From: Rhynchopus euleeides
Lineage: Eukaryota > Euglenozoa > Diplonemea > Diplonemida > Diplonemidae
Length of the DNA stretch: 64,000 bases
NCBI GenBank assembly: GCA_963210315.1
Contig: OY723272.1
Span: 2,108,001-2,172,000 of the forward strand
Direction of reading: 5' to 3'
Both the position numbers and the translations under genes were made by a program. Positions 13,508 through 23,105 of this stretch are shown here, in pieces. The notes under the pieces were generated by a model. The model had not been told where the DNA came from. It was given only the letters and a program-made list of their open reading frames with translations, and did no database searches. The first letter of the stretch is position 1. Each line of letters starts with the position of its first letter.

Positions 13508-13913
13508 GGCTATGATGGGAAGGAAACGTGGAAACGTTTCCGTTTCCGTTCCCGTTTCCGTTTCCATATTTTCGATTTCGGGAAGGAAACGCGTTTCCTT
13601 CCGAAGGAAACGCCTGTGTATTTTGCACTGGAAAAGTTATTAACACACACCAGCACGAACAAAGGGCCACCACACCGAAGGAACAGGCCACCCAAACCCG
13701 CCCCCAAGACTTCGAAGAAGCGCGGCTTCAGTGTGGACCGGTCCGGAGATCCTGTCAGACCAGGGGAAGTCCAAGCGACTGTGGTAAACGTGTGTTGTTT
13801 CCCCTGCTTCCCCAGTGCAAAGAGGGCGTTTCCTCAAAATAAGGAAACGTTTCCGTTTCCGTTTCCTTATTTTCGATTTTTCGATGGAAACGCGTTTCCT
13901 TCCCATCATAGCC
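13508..13913. mobile_element. GTTTCC-rich MITE flanked by CTAG
   Basis: About 406 bp with perfect terminal inverted repeats (GGCTATGATGGGAAGGAAAC at the left, its complement at the right). The four bases CTAG lie on each side (13504-13507 and 13914-13917) and could be a target duplication. A C-run lies to the left and a G-run to the right. Both ends carry clustered GTTTCC/GGAAAC subrepeats. No transposase is inside, so it is non-autonomous; the superfamily is not assigned. Confidence 0.8.
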
Positions 13914-14159
13914 CTAGGGGGGGGTCACTGGGGGGGACAAACCCCAAAATTCCACTTTCCCTCGGAGGGCATTTTTGGGTCAAAAAAATATGAAAAACCG
14001 GTCCAGAATGTGTCGGAACCCGGATACAGTCATCCAACAAACATTGGTGGGGTAAAAACCCACCTTAGCTCCAAAAAATCCTAAAATCCACCTTAGTTTT
14101 TACCCCACCAATGTTTTTAACCCACCAATGTTGCTACCCCACCAATGTTTTTACCCCAC

Positions 14160-14809
14160 GGCAGCAGAACACAATGGAGATTTTTTCAGAAATGTGGTGG
14201 GTGGGGTGAGTGCCTCATACGTCGCACGGTGCCTACGCGATCACATGTGTGGTTGGGGGCGTGGGCTGGTTGGGAGGCGGGGCGTGTGGGAGGGGGCGGG
14301 GGGTTGGGGACGGCTATCTTGCAAAGCGCAGCTCTCTCATCAGCATCAGCAGAACAGCAGGTACCGACACAGGGTACGGAATGCAATGGCGTATACACTT
14401 CTGGTTACTGGTGTCGGTACCTGCTGTTCTGCTGATGCTGATGAGAGAGCTGCGCTTTGCAAGATAGCCGTCCCCAACCCCCCGCCCCCTCCCACACGCC
14501 CCGCCTCCCAACCAGCCCACGCCCCCAACCACACATGTGATCGCGTAGGCACCGTGCGACGTATGAGGCACTCACCCCACCCACCACATTTCTGAAAAAA
14601 TTTTTAAGCACACTCGTGTGAGCGGAAAGCGCCCCACCACAGCTGCAACCAAACGTGCTCTATACACTAACCCCACCCTTCATCAGGCTCAGGGTGTGAT
14701 CAGTTCAGGGTTTTGTGTGTAGAAGCGTCAACGCAACAAACAAAAGGAAATTCATCAGAGCGGTTGTAGCTGTGAAGTGATAGGGCGCTTTCCATTGTGT
14801 TCTGCTGCC
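14160..14809. mobile_element. nested element with inner foldback
   Basis: Terminal inverted repeat GGCAGCAGAACACAATGGA at both ends. If the flanking CATTGGTGGGGTAAAA-type sequence is counted, the perfect inverted repeat grows to 41 bp (14138-14178 with 14791-14831). It encloses the 190-bp-arm foldback and a 3' part (14601-14790) related to 10257-10420. No coding capacity. It lies inside the outer TA-flanked element. Confidence 0.7.
14181..14600. repeat. foldback: two perfect 190-bp inverted arms, 40-bp spacer
   Basis: Left arm 14181-14370 and right arm 14411-14600 are exact complements with constant coordinate sum, so there is no indel between them. The arms include a G-rich block (14258-14311) mirrored as a C-rich block. 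Identical short open frames appear on both strands because of the palindrome and are not genes. Confidence 0.95.
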
Positions 14810-15299
14810 GTGGGGTAAAAACATTGGTGGGTTACAGGGGGGGGTCAAATAAACGTACTTAGTACTACTATTCGGCGAACGCGCGGGCCTAAATCGACCT
14901 CGCCAGAAAATTAATAAATAGTTTGCGAGCGAATAGACGTACTAAGTACGTCTATTCAACTTTTCCTAAAAACGCTGTTTGCAGGGGCTCTGCGGGGCTG
15001 TTTGGTCCACCAGGGGCGCGCTGGTCACTGCTGTCGTCCGTCTCTCACTTCTTCTGCCTTCCGGTCGAGTATCCGCTCTGTTCTCGTCCTACCACTCGCC
15101 CCTCATTTGGTTTCGTACCGTTTTGATTTGTATTGCCTCCCCCCCCCCTCTGGTGCCCCCCCTGGTTGACATTCTTGTTGAGTTAGTGAAAGCATACACA
15201 GTTCATCAGAGCTGTCAGCTTCACTGTCGGTGGTTGGTTGGTGCGTTGATGCTTAAAAAAAGATGTGAAAAGGGCAAGCCACAACCAGCACGCCCCAAC

Positions 15300-16703
15300 T
15301 TACTTCTTCTTGGGCTTGCTGGGGCAAGTCTGCATGTTGTGCCCAGGCTTCCTACACCCTTTGCAGAGCCTGCGGTGTTTGTTGGGAGTCTGGGTGGTCG
15401 GGGACGCTGCGCGCTTCTTTTCGGAGGACTGGGAGGACTGGGAAGGCTGTGTCTGTGTGAGAGAGTTCACACGAACCGGCTTCGCCCATGCCAAGATGCT
15501 TGTCTGTTGGGTTGGCTGAGACACAACTTTCTTTTGGGTGGACTGCTTCTCTGTGCTCTCTTTTGCCTTCCCGTCCAACCCAGGTTCAAGGTCCGCACCA
15601 CCAGCCTCAGGGGATGTTTCTGTGCTTGGTGCGAAGGTGAGGTCCGGACAAAGGGAGCTCTTCACGAACCCGTCCTCCTCACCCGACACCTTCAGCACGT
15701 ACCCCATATCCCGCAAGCGCTGGGCTACCACCTCCCCCCTCACACTTTCCACCGACTTTCCCCAAACAGCTCCAACAGAGGTGCACATGGCCTCGCGGTA
15801 CCACCTCTCTGTGAAGCGACAATCCTGGCGAAAACCTTCGGCTGTTGATTTCTTTATCTCGAGACGGGCTTTGTCCTTGAGCCCTTCCAGGTGAGTGTGG
15901 AAGGCAGCCTTGAATGGTGCAAATGCATGCACATCAAGGTACTGCACTGTTCCTGTCAACCCACCTGGAATGACCGCTGACTTCGCCCCCGTCTTCCTGT
16001 GCAAGTACGCAACATTTTTTGGTGCAATGTGTGTTGTCGCCGAGTCATAAATGACAAGCACGTTTTTGTTTTTGCAAATGGGGGCCAAGACGCTGTCAAT
16101 CCACCACCGCCACTCGGCTTCTTTGACCCAGCCGGTTTTCTGGAAAGTACAGTTAACCCCCGAGTCTTTGTGAATCTGATGCTCCTCCTTCTTTATCCTC
16201 TCGCCCGCACCTTTAAAAACGATCGACTGCTTTGTCGCAAGAATGGTCCTGTCTTTCACACTGAACGTGACAGCACCAATCAACGTGGCAAATCTATTTT
16301 TTCCAGCATCGGTATCGACCACGATGTTGGTGTCAGTGGTGTAGCACAACAGTTTGTCCCTGCGGGTAGAGCTCTTGTACAAGGCAGACTCATCCACATT
16401 CACAACCAGGTCAAAAGTACCAAAGGGGTTGTGCAGCAGCTCGGACCCGATGGAGAGGCGTCTGATGGTGGACCAGAAGCTGTGCAACTGGACCCGGGCT
16501 TTTTCAAGAGAAAGCTTGGCAATGCGCGAAGTACGAAATTGAAACTTGTTTCTCCTGGCCCAACCGTCGATCCACTCCACCGAAGCCTGGAAGCCTTTCG
16601 GGAAGGGAACAAAGGACATGGCAAGCTCCTTGATTTTGCGGCGCGTCGTTGGCAAGTCGTTCTTCCGCCGTTCTCCCACTTCTTTAAGCACGTGGGCCTC
16701 CAC
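15300..16703 (-). CDS. pogo-like DDE transposase with CCHC zinc knuckle
   Basis: 467 residues from a GTG-initiated frame; the frame runs a little further up to a stop without an ATG, so the true 5' end may lie in an upstream exon between about 16760 and 17380. Order of parts: a CENPB/HTH-like start (residues 1-60, TTRRKIKELAMSF, SVEWIDGWARRNKFQFR), then the DDE_1 catalytic core with VVNVDESALY (Asp104), VLVIYDSATTH (Asp220) and QYLDVHAFAPFKAAF (Asp257). The second and third acidic residues are 37 apart, as in pogo-type DDD enzymes. The tail is basic and Ser/Thr/Gln-rich and ends in a zinc knuckle, CKGCRKPGHNMQTC (C-x2-C-x4-H-x4-C). A C-terminal knuckle is uncommon in this family and may add nucleic-acid binding. 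No internal stop. Confidence 0.88.
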   Translation of the reverse strand: MEAHVLKEVGERRKNDLPTTRRKIKELAMSFVPFPKGFQASVEWIDGWARRNKFQFRTSRIAKLSLEKARVQLHSFWSTIRRLSIGSELLHNPFGTFDLVVNVDESALYKSSTRRDKLLCYTTDTNIVVDTDAGKNRFATLIGAVTFSVKDRTILATKQSIVFKGAGERIKKEEHQIHKDSGVNCTFQKTGWVKEAEWRWWIDSVLAPICKNKNVLVIYDSATTHIAPKNVAYLHRKTGAKSAVIPGGLTGTVQYLDVHAFAPFKAAFHTHLEGLKDKARLEIKKSTAEGFRQDCRFTERWYREAMCTSVGAVWGKSVESVRGEVVAQRLRDMGYVLKVSGEEDGFVKSSLCPDLTFAPSTETSPEAGGADLEPGLDGKAKESTEKQSTQKKVVSQPTQQTSILAWAKPVRVNSLTQTQPSQSSQSSEKKRAASPTTQTPNKHRRLCKGCRKPGHNMQTCPSKPKKK

Positions 16704-16869
16704 CTCAGGAAAGAAACACGACCTCCCCCTCCCCGCCTTTCTTTTGGCATGTGTTTTTCCGCAGCTGGTCCTCGAAGGCTACATCTATGGTGAGGTGTGT
16801 CTGGGGCCATCCGTCCACATCTTCTCGTTGGTGGTAGGGACTGCGGACGCCGTAGATGAGGAGTCGTTT

Positions 16870-17010
16870 AATGCGCGCCGCTCTTCAGCAGTGATTTTGA
16901 CGCCTCTGGACCCCAGGAGTTTGCGGGTTTCCGGTTTTGCGGTCTTCAGCAGTGGTTCTGATGCCTCTGGACCGCAGGAGTTTGCGGGTTCGCTGGTTTC
17001 CCGTCCGTAT
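16870..17010. repeat. short tandem duplication (about 68 bp, two copies)
   Basis: Two neighbouring copies of a segment with CTTCAGCAGTG, GCCTCTGGACC and CAGGAGTTTGCGGGTT, inside the 5' part of the pogo-like element ahead of its transposase. It could be regulatory for the transposase promoter; that is inference. Confidence 0.6.
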
Positions 17011-17631
17011 GTGTCTGAGGGGGGATGCCCCGATTCCCTTCGTCACGACATATCTTTGAGCGTAGGTCACTTCCCCCCTCTACGGACCCCGTGCACCCTG
17101 GTTCCCCTAAGTGGCACCAATAGACCCCGTTGTCCCCATTCCTTGCCCCAAAGTTTGCAGATTTGTGTGTCTCCAAAAAGAAAGAGTCCGGGTTTTGTTT
17201 GTGCGCACGAGCGGCAGTGTGTTGTGGCCCCTGTGAAGGGCGTTGCTGTGATAAAAGTGGTTTTGTGTTGCTCACTCAAAACACACTGCGCGCGGGTACG
17301 CTCCCACTGACTCTTTCGCTGTGACAAGCAAGCTTGTTTGGGCAAAAATCTCAAAAAAACGAAAAATTTCCCCAAAAAAAAGGGTGAAAAGTAAGTACTA
17401 CTATTCAACGGCCCAACGTGCCCCAGAGCCCCAAAAAAATAAGTACTACTATTCGGCTAAGTACTACTATTCAACTAAGTACGTTTATTTGACCCCCCCC
17501 TGTAAAAACATTGGTGGGGTAATAACCCACCTTAGCTCTGAGAAATCCTGAAATCCACCTTAGTTTTTACCCCACCAATGTTTTTACCCCACCAACATTT
17601 TTACCCCACCAATGTTTGTTGGACAACTGTA

Positions 17632-18490
17632 TACCCCCACTACAACATGATCTGTGGCCTTGTTACCCTCTCAGACCCCATCCTAATTTTCCGTCCCAGA
17701 ACTTGTACCTAGCCCACCCCCCGTGAGCAAGGTCTCATCGCGATCAACATGCAATGGGCCAAGAATAGCTCTGTTTCACCCTTCAAAGCTGCCGAGAAGT
17801 TCCTGTGGAGTCGATCGGAACAGCGGTGCAAGCCCTGATGTGAGATGGCGGCGCCGCAGGTCGCAGATCTCGCACAGGAAGGTACGTACCGGTTGTTGTA
17901 CCGGAAGCACACCGTGGTGAAGGTGCAGAGTGGCCCGGTTGCCCGTGTACGAACACGTACCCCACTGCAGCGCTCGTACTCTCGTGCTGACGTGAGCCGA
18001 GGTCGGTGTGGATCAACCTCAAACAGGTGTGGAGCACGACTGGCTGGGGGGTCCTCTCATCAATGGTAGTACAGCTGATCAGCCGCTTTCGAGGTGTACA
18101 GCCTCAACGGTGACTGCACTCGCACAGCTCAACACAAGCGGAATAGTGAATGAAACTGAGGGGGGAAATCCTCCTGACCCTCGGCAGAGGATGTGTGCGC
18201 ATTTGTGAAGCGACCGCGTCCCCAAACAACTGCTCAGGAAGCGTTCCCGGAGGTACCGGGCCCACAAACAGGGCGAGACCCGCAGCTTCCTGGGAAGGAA
18301 ACGGAGTGCTGAATTGATGGATCTCGCCGAGGAGAGCGGGCTCCACCAGTATGAATTCACCATCCTTGAGCTCCAGAAGAACCTCGTGGGCGATATGCAT
18401 GCGGAACTGGAAACAATGCCTCTTCCCAGTGGTTGTGGTCAAAATGACGAAGCTACGCTACTTCCCTGAGGTACAAGTTCTGGTACAAAA
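17632..18490. other. unique stretch with possible coding remnants
   Basis: A minus-strand frame of 112 residues at 18104-18442 reads protein-like (contains MHIAHEVLLELKDGEFILVE and FVGPVPPGTLPEQLFG), and a plus-strand frame starts at 17845 (MAAPQVADLAQEGTYRLLYR). I recognise neither. There is no terminal repeat or splice pattern to tie them together. It may be a host gene fragment cut off by the insertions on both sides. Confidence 0.25.
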
Positions 18491-18513
18491 ATTCACTAAA
18501 CACGGAGTGTTTA
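18491..18513. repeat. flanking repeat, left copy
   Basis: TTCACTAAACACGGAGTGTT then TA. The same segment recurs at about 28977-28999, just beyond the right end of the 10.4-kb mosaic, followed there by AAGTGTTTTTTAAA. The motif is part of a local short tandem repeat into which the mosaic appears to have inserted. Confidence 0.65.
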
Positions 18514-18544
18514 CTGGGGGGGGGCAATTAATCGTAAGTGGGGG

Positions 18545-18703
18545 TATGGAAATTTAGGCAAAATTAGCCAAAATTAGCCAATTTAGCCAGGTTTTTTGGC
18601 TGGGGAAAATAGTTGTCCAATTTTTGAAAAATTCGAAAAAATCGAAAAAAACGCCTAACTGTTTTTAGCCACTACGGCTAGCCACAGTGGCTAAATTTCC
18701 ATA
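18545..18703. mobile_element. 159-bp MITE (TATGGAAATTTAG ends)
   Basis: The perfect 13-bp terminal inverted repeat TATGGAAATTTAG/CTAAATTTCCATA encloses AT-rich DNA with repeated TTAGCC/GGCTAA boxes. Too small to code. Confidence 0.65.
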
Positions 18704-18836
18704 CGGCCCTGGTGACCCGGGGTCCGAAATTTCGACATGTCTGGTGCCCCTGACGACCCCATATTGCGTAGTTTGTGCGTAGTGAAAAGGGGGGGGGGGG
18801 GTCTCATTTTTTGATTTACTCAGTCATTCTCTGTCT

Positions 18837-19034
18837 CTATGCCGGGACCCCAAACTCAAGGAGTTCTTGCTGTTCCGGGGTCAGTGAGGGTGCAGGCGCT
18901 TCAGGTGCTGCAGGTTCTTCAGGTGCTGCAGCGCTGGCAGCCTTCGGTGCGGGTTTCGACGCAGTCTTTGCAGGTCTCTTTGGGGGTGCCCTTTGGCGCG
19001 GTGCCTGCTTCAGCTCGTCGGGTGGAAGCATCAA
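18837..19034 (-). CDS. hypothetical Ala/Pro/Lys-rich peptide (weak)
   Basis: 65 residues, start MMLPPDELKQAPRQRAPPKR, then an AAPEEPAAPEAPAPS-like linker and the end LTPEQQELLEFGVPA. Histone-H1-like composition but no domain. The segment coding ..NDALMLPPDELKQAP.. is doubled just upstream (19019 and 19060). It could be the end of the frame at 19115-19432 after an intron; unproven. Confidence 0.22.
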   Translation of the reverse strand: MMLPPDELKQAPRQRAPPKRPAKTASKPAPKAASAAAPEEPAAPEAPAPSLTPEQQELLEFGVPA

Positions 19035-19114
19035 CGCATCATTAAGCGGTGCCTGCTTCAGCTCCTCCGGGTGGAAGCGTCAACGCATCATTAAGGAAGA
19101 AGGAAGCACAGTTG

Positions 19115-19432
19115 CTACGCTTTTTTGCAGCTGCAGGAAACGACACCATACCCAACAACAATCCCCAGACCGTCGAGGGAGAGTGGGCGCCTGGATCCCG
19201 TGACACAGATCTCTAGTGCCGTTGTGATCCCCTCGGATAACGTCTCCTGGACGTTGTCAGCGGAGGTTGCCTGTGTGGCGGTGACCTCCGTATACCCCGC
19301 GGGATCCAGTGCCAGTAGCGCCTTCTTCAGCTTTTCGTCGACCCCTCGGCCGACGCTCTCCTTGATGTCAAGGGCCACCTTCAGGGTGGCACCTCGCATC
19401 GCCCTGAAGGCTGTGATCGTATCATCATTCAC
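19115..19432 (-). CDS. hypothetical protein (weak)
   Basis: 105 residues with a protein-like pattern (FRAMRGATLKVALDIKESVG, EKLKKALLALDPAGYTEV). No family recognised. It lies inside the G-run/TCTC element and may be its only cargo. Confidence 0.25.
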   Translation of the reverse strand: MNDDTITAFRAMRGATLKVALDIKESVGRGVDEKLKKALLALDPAGYTEVTATQATSADNVQETLSEGITTALEICVTGSRRPLSLDGLGIVVGYGVVSCSCKKA

Positions 19433-19984
19433 AATCTCGAGGGTGTTCTACGCGGCTCCTGGAACTCACTTCCTTCTCAGGTGTTTCTGGGCATGGGGCA
19501 ACCTTGCCCAGGTGTTTCTGGAGTCCCGCCCCACATGTCGTGCGTTCTTTCGTACGGTGTATAGTGAGTTCTGGCAATAATTTTTTGCTCGGTCAGCGCA
19601 GTGCCTCCAGTCCTGTCTCAGTAGCCACACAGAAAGGGGGACCAAAAAAAACTGGGGGGGGACCAAAAAGCGAGACCCCCCCCCCAGATTGCGTAGTTTG
19701 TGCGTAGTGAAAAAGGGGTAAATCAGGGGCACCAATGTCGAAAAAAAAAATTTTTGGCCAAAAAAATTTTTTTTTTCAGCACACTTCGATGTGGGCGGAA
19801 AGTGTCGCGTGCTTGTTCGTGCCCTTGTGCTCCTCACTCACGACACCATCATCAGCAGGAGTGTGAGTGTGGAAGCGTCAACGCAAATATCGAGAATCAT
19901 CAACACGTAGAAGTGAACACTACGACTGACCGAAGAGGAACGGCATCAAGGAGAAAAAACAAGGGGTATCAAGGAGACAAAGAG

Positions 19985-20290
19985 GCAGGACCTTCCTACC
20001 GGGGAGACTGTACTCTGTGAGCGAACGAAGTAATCAACGAACGCGAGGTATCAAGGGGACGAAGAGGGCACGACCTTCCTACCGGGGAGACTGTCCGCAA
20101 AGGAGACCAAGAGGCAGGACCTTCCTACCGGGGAGACTGTACTCTGTGTGCGAACGAAGTAATCAACGAACGCGAGGTATCAAGGGGACGAAGAGGGCAC
20201 GACCTTCCTACCGGGGAGACTGTCCGCAAAGGAGACGAAGAGACAGGACCTTCCTACCGGGGAGACTGTACTCTGTGTGCGAACGAGAGT
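19985..20290 (+). repeat. tandem repeat, period about 129 bp, about 2.3 copies
   Basis: The unit contains two versions of a block with GACCTTCCTACCGGGGAGAC, then CTCTGTGNGCGAACGAAG and TAATCAACGAACGCGAGG. The second full unit starts 129 bp after the first. The array is followed by GTGGAAGCGTCAACGCA, a short motif also seen at 14731 (partly), 19073 and 19870. Open frames over the array come from the repeat. Confidence 0.8.
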
Positions 20291-20723
20291 GGAAGCGTCA
20301 ACGCAAAAAAGAAACCAAAGCAAAAAGTGCCGAACAAAGCGCAGTGACACTTTTTTCGCCTGGCTCAACAGAATCTGGGGCTCACTGGGGTGCCACACTG
20401 AAAAATTTCGGAAAATTTTCGAATTTTTTTTCAGCCATTTTTGGTTAGCCAGGCCTGGGCCCAGCTGGGCCAGGTAGGCCGAAATTTCGACATGTCGAAA
20501 AAAATTTTCCGGGGGGCTTCGCCCCCAGAGCTATTCCTAACTAGGGGTCCGGATTCCATGATTTTGAATTTCAGATTTTTCCTCTGTCTGGCGCGTTTTT
20601 TTTGCACTCTGTTTAGCGCGTTTTTTTTGCACTGCAGGAAAAAAAATTCTGGTGAGGATTCACCGGAGTGGAGGGTGCTGAGGGGCTGAGCGGCTGGGGG
20701 GGTGCTGCCTGTGAGGGAGAAGA

Positions 20724-20783
20724 TGCACCAAGCAAAGACACACGGCCCCGGAGGGGCCGTGTGTCTGTGTTCATTGGTGCATT
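20724..20783. repeat. long hairpin with G/C-rich core
   Basis: Inner perfect 14-bp stem AGACACACGGCCCC with loop GGA (20736-20766); outer perfect 9-bp stem ATGCACCAA/TTGGTGCAT (20724-20732 with 20775-20783) after a short asymmetric internal loop. It could fold as RNA or extrude as DNA. Confidence 0.85.
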
Positions 20784-22550
20784 CCTCCGCACCTCAGTGC
20801 ACTCTACGACCTGCATGTCTACGGGGGTCTGAGCCCACATGGCAACCCCGAGTAAGGGGCGCAGACAGACACCCCATGGCCAAAATGACCCCGCCGCGAT
20901 CCGCACAGATCCCAAATATTCAGAGGAACAGGGTTTTGAAAAACCTGTAAGTGGGGTCCCGCTGGGTGGGTGGTGTGGGTGGGCTGATTTCTGGCCTCCC
21001 AGTCACATCCTCCCTTCAGAAGTCCCTGAACCAGACCCACAGTTCATGGGTGAAACTTGACACGCACACCACCAAAATGACCCCACTACGATCCGCACGG
21101 AGCTCAAATATTGCAATAACGCCAGTCATGTGCGGCGATGCGGTCAGTTTTGAGCCCCCCAAATAGGTGCCTCAGTAGCGCGTTTTTTTTGTATCCGATT
21201 TCGGTCACCAGCCCCCCGGACCCCCAGATTTAGGAAAAGCCCTGTTCGCCCCCCGGACCCCCCATGTGGGGGGCTCCGCCCCCCACGCCCCCCGCCCCCC
21301 CCCCCCCCCCCACCTCCCTCCCGGCCGGGGGCCGGTACGGTCGGTCGTCGGCTGCGGCCAAAGGGCGTGCGGTAGCCGACGCCCTTTTGTGCTCGCCTCC
21401 TCCCTCCCACACGTATTCGTCCTCTTCATCGCTCTCAGTATTTCCCGTGCCTGCAGCGCATGCATCCACAAGTTTTGTGGATGCATCCACACACAGCCTG
21501 GAGCTCCGAAGCCCTGCCTGCAGTGGATGAATGTGTGCATGCCTGCAGGCAGTCATCCATACCCGGTTTGCCTGCAGGGGATGGAATTTTCAGGAAATGT
21601 GCCAAGGGCCAGTATGGACACCCCTAAAACCCTTCTGAAACCAAAAAGTCCACGAAAGGGGTTAAAACGGCCTAATTCGTTGATTTTGTGCATTTCCCTG
21701 CATTTCCCAGCCAAAAATCGAATTTGGCTGGGCGAGTAGTTGGCCAAAAACGCGAAAAATTCCAAAAAAATTGATTTTTCACAGAGGCCTAGAAACGTGC
21801 TCCTGGGTGAATGGGCCCAAAAATCGGCTTTTCGCCATTTTTTTTGTCGATTTTCGGGGTTTCCGGCGATTTTCCTGTCCCAAGTCCATAAGCCATTTTT
21901 TGACTTTTTCGGGCATCCATGGATGCCGTGGATGCATGCATGGATGCATCCACACCATCCCCGGCCCCACTGAGCTCTGTCCTCTTTCATGACTGACGGG
22001 TTCACAGCCCTGCCTCCACGCCCTGACTTCTGTGACCCGCATCCCACGTCTGAGGGAGAGTCTTCCGAGTGCAGTCACCGAGACCAGGCCGCTATCTTCA
22101 GTCGGTTTCTGATCTGTAGTTGGAATTACCGTCTGTCAAGTGCACGTGGTGACAATGACTGTGACCCTGTCCCCCCCGCACCCCCCCTGAAACACACCGT
22201 CACGGGTTTGTGGCAGGCTCCTTCCCCCCCCCCCCCGCACCCCCCCCCGTCAGGCATGTCGCTAAGCGTCGACCGTCGACCCAGTGATTTTGGGTTTCCC
22301 CCCCCATAAAAAAGTGTCGACCCAGCGTCGACCCAGTGGACTGGGTTGACGCTTGGTCGAGGCTTGGAGCGTCGACCTAGTGGAACTGGGTTGCCATTCA
22401 AGCCTGGACCAAGCGTCAACCCATTTATTACACTGGGTCGACGCTAACCTAGCGTTGGCCCGGTTACACTGGGTCGACGCTCACCAAGCGTCGACCAAGC
22501 GTCAACCCACTTTCACTGGGTCGATGTCGAAGAGAGTATGGTTTTGCAGG

Positions 22551-22614
22551 AACAGATGCTCACTACCGTGGCCTCCGGCGGCTGGGGGGCTCCGCCCCCC
22601 AGACCCCCCTGTGG
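22551..22614 (+). repeat. dispersed hairpin repeat, copy 1
   Basis: Begins AACAGATGCTCACTACCGTG, then GCCTCCGGCGGC and the hairpin TGGGGGGCTCCGCCCCCCA, then GACCCCCCTGTGG. Other copies lie at 22726-22785 and 28073-28136. The preceding motif GAAGAGAGTATGGTTT is also found at 27937. Confidence 0.85.
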
Positions 22615-22725
22615 CGTATGTCTCGTACTCAAGTCATTCGATTCCCACCGGGTCAGGGAATCCACCCACTCCAGTAGCCTCAGGAGGACGCAGCCAACTC
22701 ACACAGAATCTGTACGCCCACAATG

Positions 22726-22785
22726 AACAGATGCTCACTACCGTGGCCTCCGGCGGCTGGGGGGCCCTGCCCCCCAGACCCCCCA
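22726..22785 (+). repeat. dispersed hairpin repeat, copy 2
   Basis: Same unit with the loop changed from TCC to CCT (GGGGGGCCCTGCCCCCCAG), so the stem is kept. Confidence 0.85.
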
Positions 22786-23105
22786 TCTCGCGTGCCCGTC
22801 TAGTAACCAAGTCCTTGCGCTTTGACGGCCGTGACATATCAGGGGGCAGCGTCGAAATCATGGTCCCGAAAGCCATTTTTTGGTTTCCTCCGGCACCCGA
22901 CGGCGCGAGCGGGAGAGGAACCACGGAAGGAACCCAGCGCCTCACACCGTGCCCACCTAGTGGTCCACCGATGGGAAAATTTGGCAACAACACGAGCGCG
23001 CGCGAAGCGCGCGCGAGAAAAATTGACCCCTAGTGTTTTCCCCCCTGATCCCCCCCCAAAACAGGAGCGTCAACCCACCAAATCTCCAAAATCGAAAAGT
23101 TAGCG

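Larger units (their letters stand above)
14835..17502. mobile_element. pogo/Tigger-like DNA transposon, apparently whole
   Basis: 2668 bp, flanked by TA (14833-14834, 17503-17504). The ends are perfect 29-bp inverted repeats: CAG, a run of eight or so G, then TCAAATAAACGTACTTAGT. Further TACTACTATTC blocks follow inside each end. It carries a DDE transposase on the minus strand (15300-16703). The TA duplication, the CAG ends and the CENPB plus DDE_1 protein place it in the pogo branch of Tc1/mariner. The perfect end repeats and the open transposase suggest recent activity. Confidence 0.88.
14027..17629. mobile_element. outer TA-flanked element (CAGT...ACTG ends), split by nested insertions
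   Basis: Left end CAGTCATCCAACAAACATTG at 14027, right end its near-complement up to 17629 (two mismatches in about 33 bp), with TA on each side (14025-14026, 17630-17631). CAGT ends and TA duplication are typical of the pogo/Tigger branch of Tc1/mariner. Close to both ends is a subterminal repeat CATTGGTGGGGTAAAAA in several copies. Without the two nested insertions (14160-14809 and 14835-17502) little is left, so the original was a short non-autonomous element. Confidence 0.75.
18789..19687. mobile_element. G-run/TCTC element flanked by a 26-bp direct repeat
   Basis: Ends are inverted: G(12)-TCTCATTTTT at left and AAAAAGCGAGA-C(10) at right. On each side is an exact 26-bp direct repeat beginning ATTGCGTAGTTTGTGCGTAG (18763-18788, 19688-19713). 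Outside these lies another inverted pair, TCGACA..TGGTGCCCCTGA (18732-18754) and its complement (19722-19740). The layout suggests one element within another. Two minus-strand frames lie inside. Confidence 0.6.
20405..23105. other. repeat-rich non-coding stretch
   Basis: No supportable gene. Contents: a paired block CCAAAATGACCCC..CGATCCGCAC at 20880 and 21072; palindromic GGGGGGCTCCGCCCCCCA-type hairpins (21260, 22585); a 12-bp hairpin at 21460-21486 (ATGCATCCACAA, loop GTT); further ATGCATCC repeats at 21915-21950; and a cluster of GCGTCGACCCAGT/ACTGGGTCGACGC boxes in both orientations (22265-22530). Confidence 0.5.

Noticed and set aside
14128-14611. Matching open frames on both strands of the foldback (up to 155 codons)
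   Set aside because: Identical peptides on both strands arise from the perfect palindrome.
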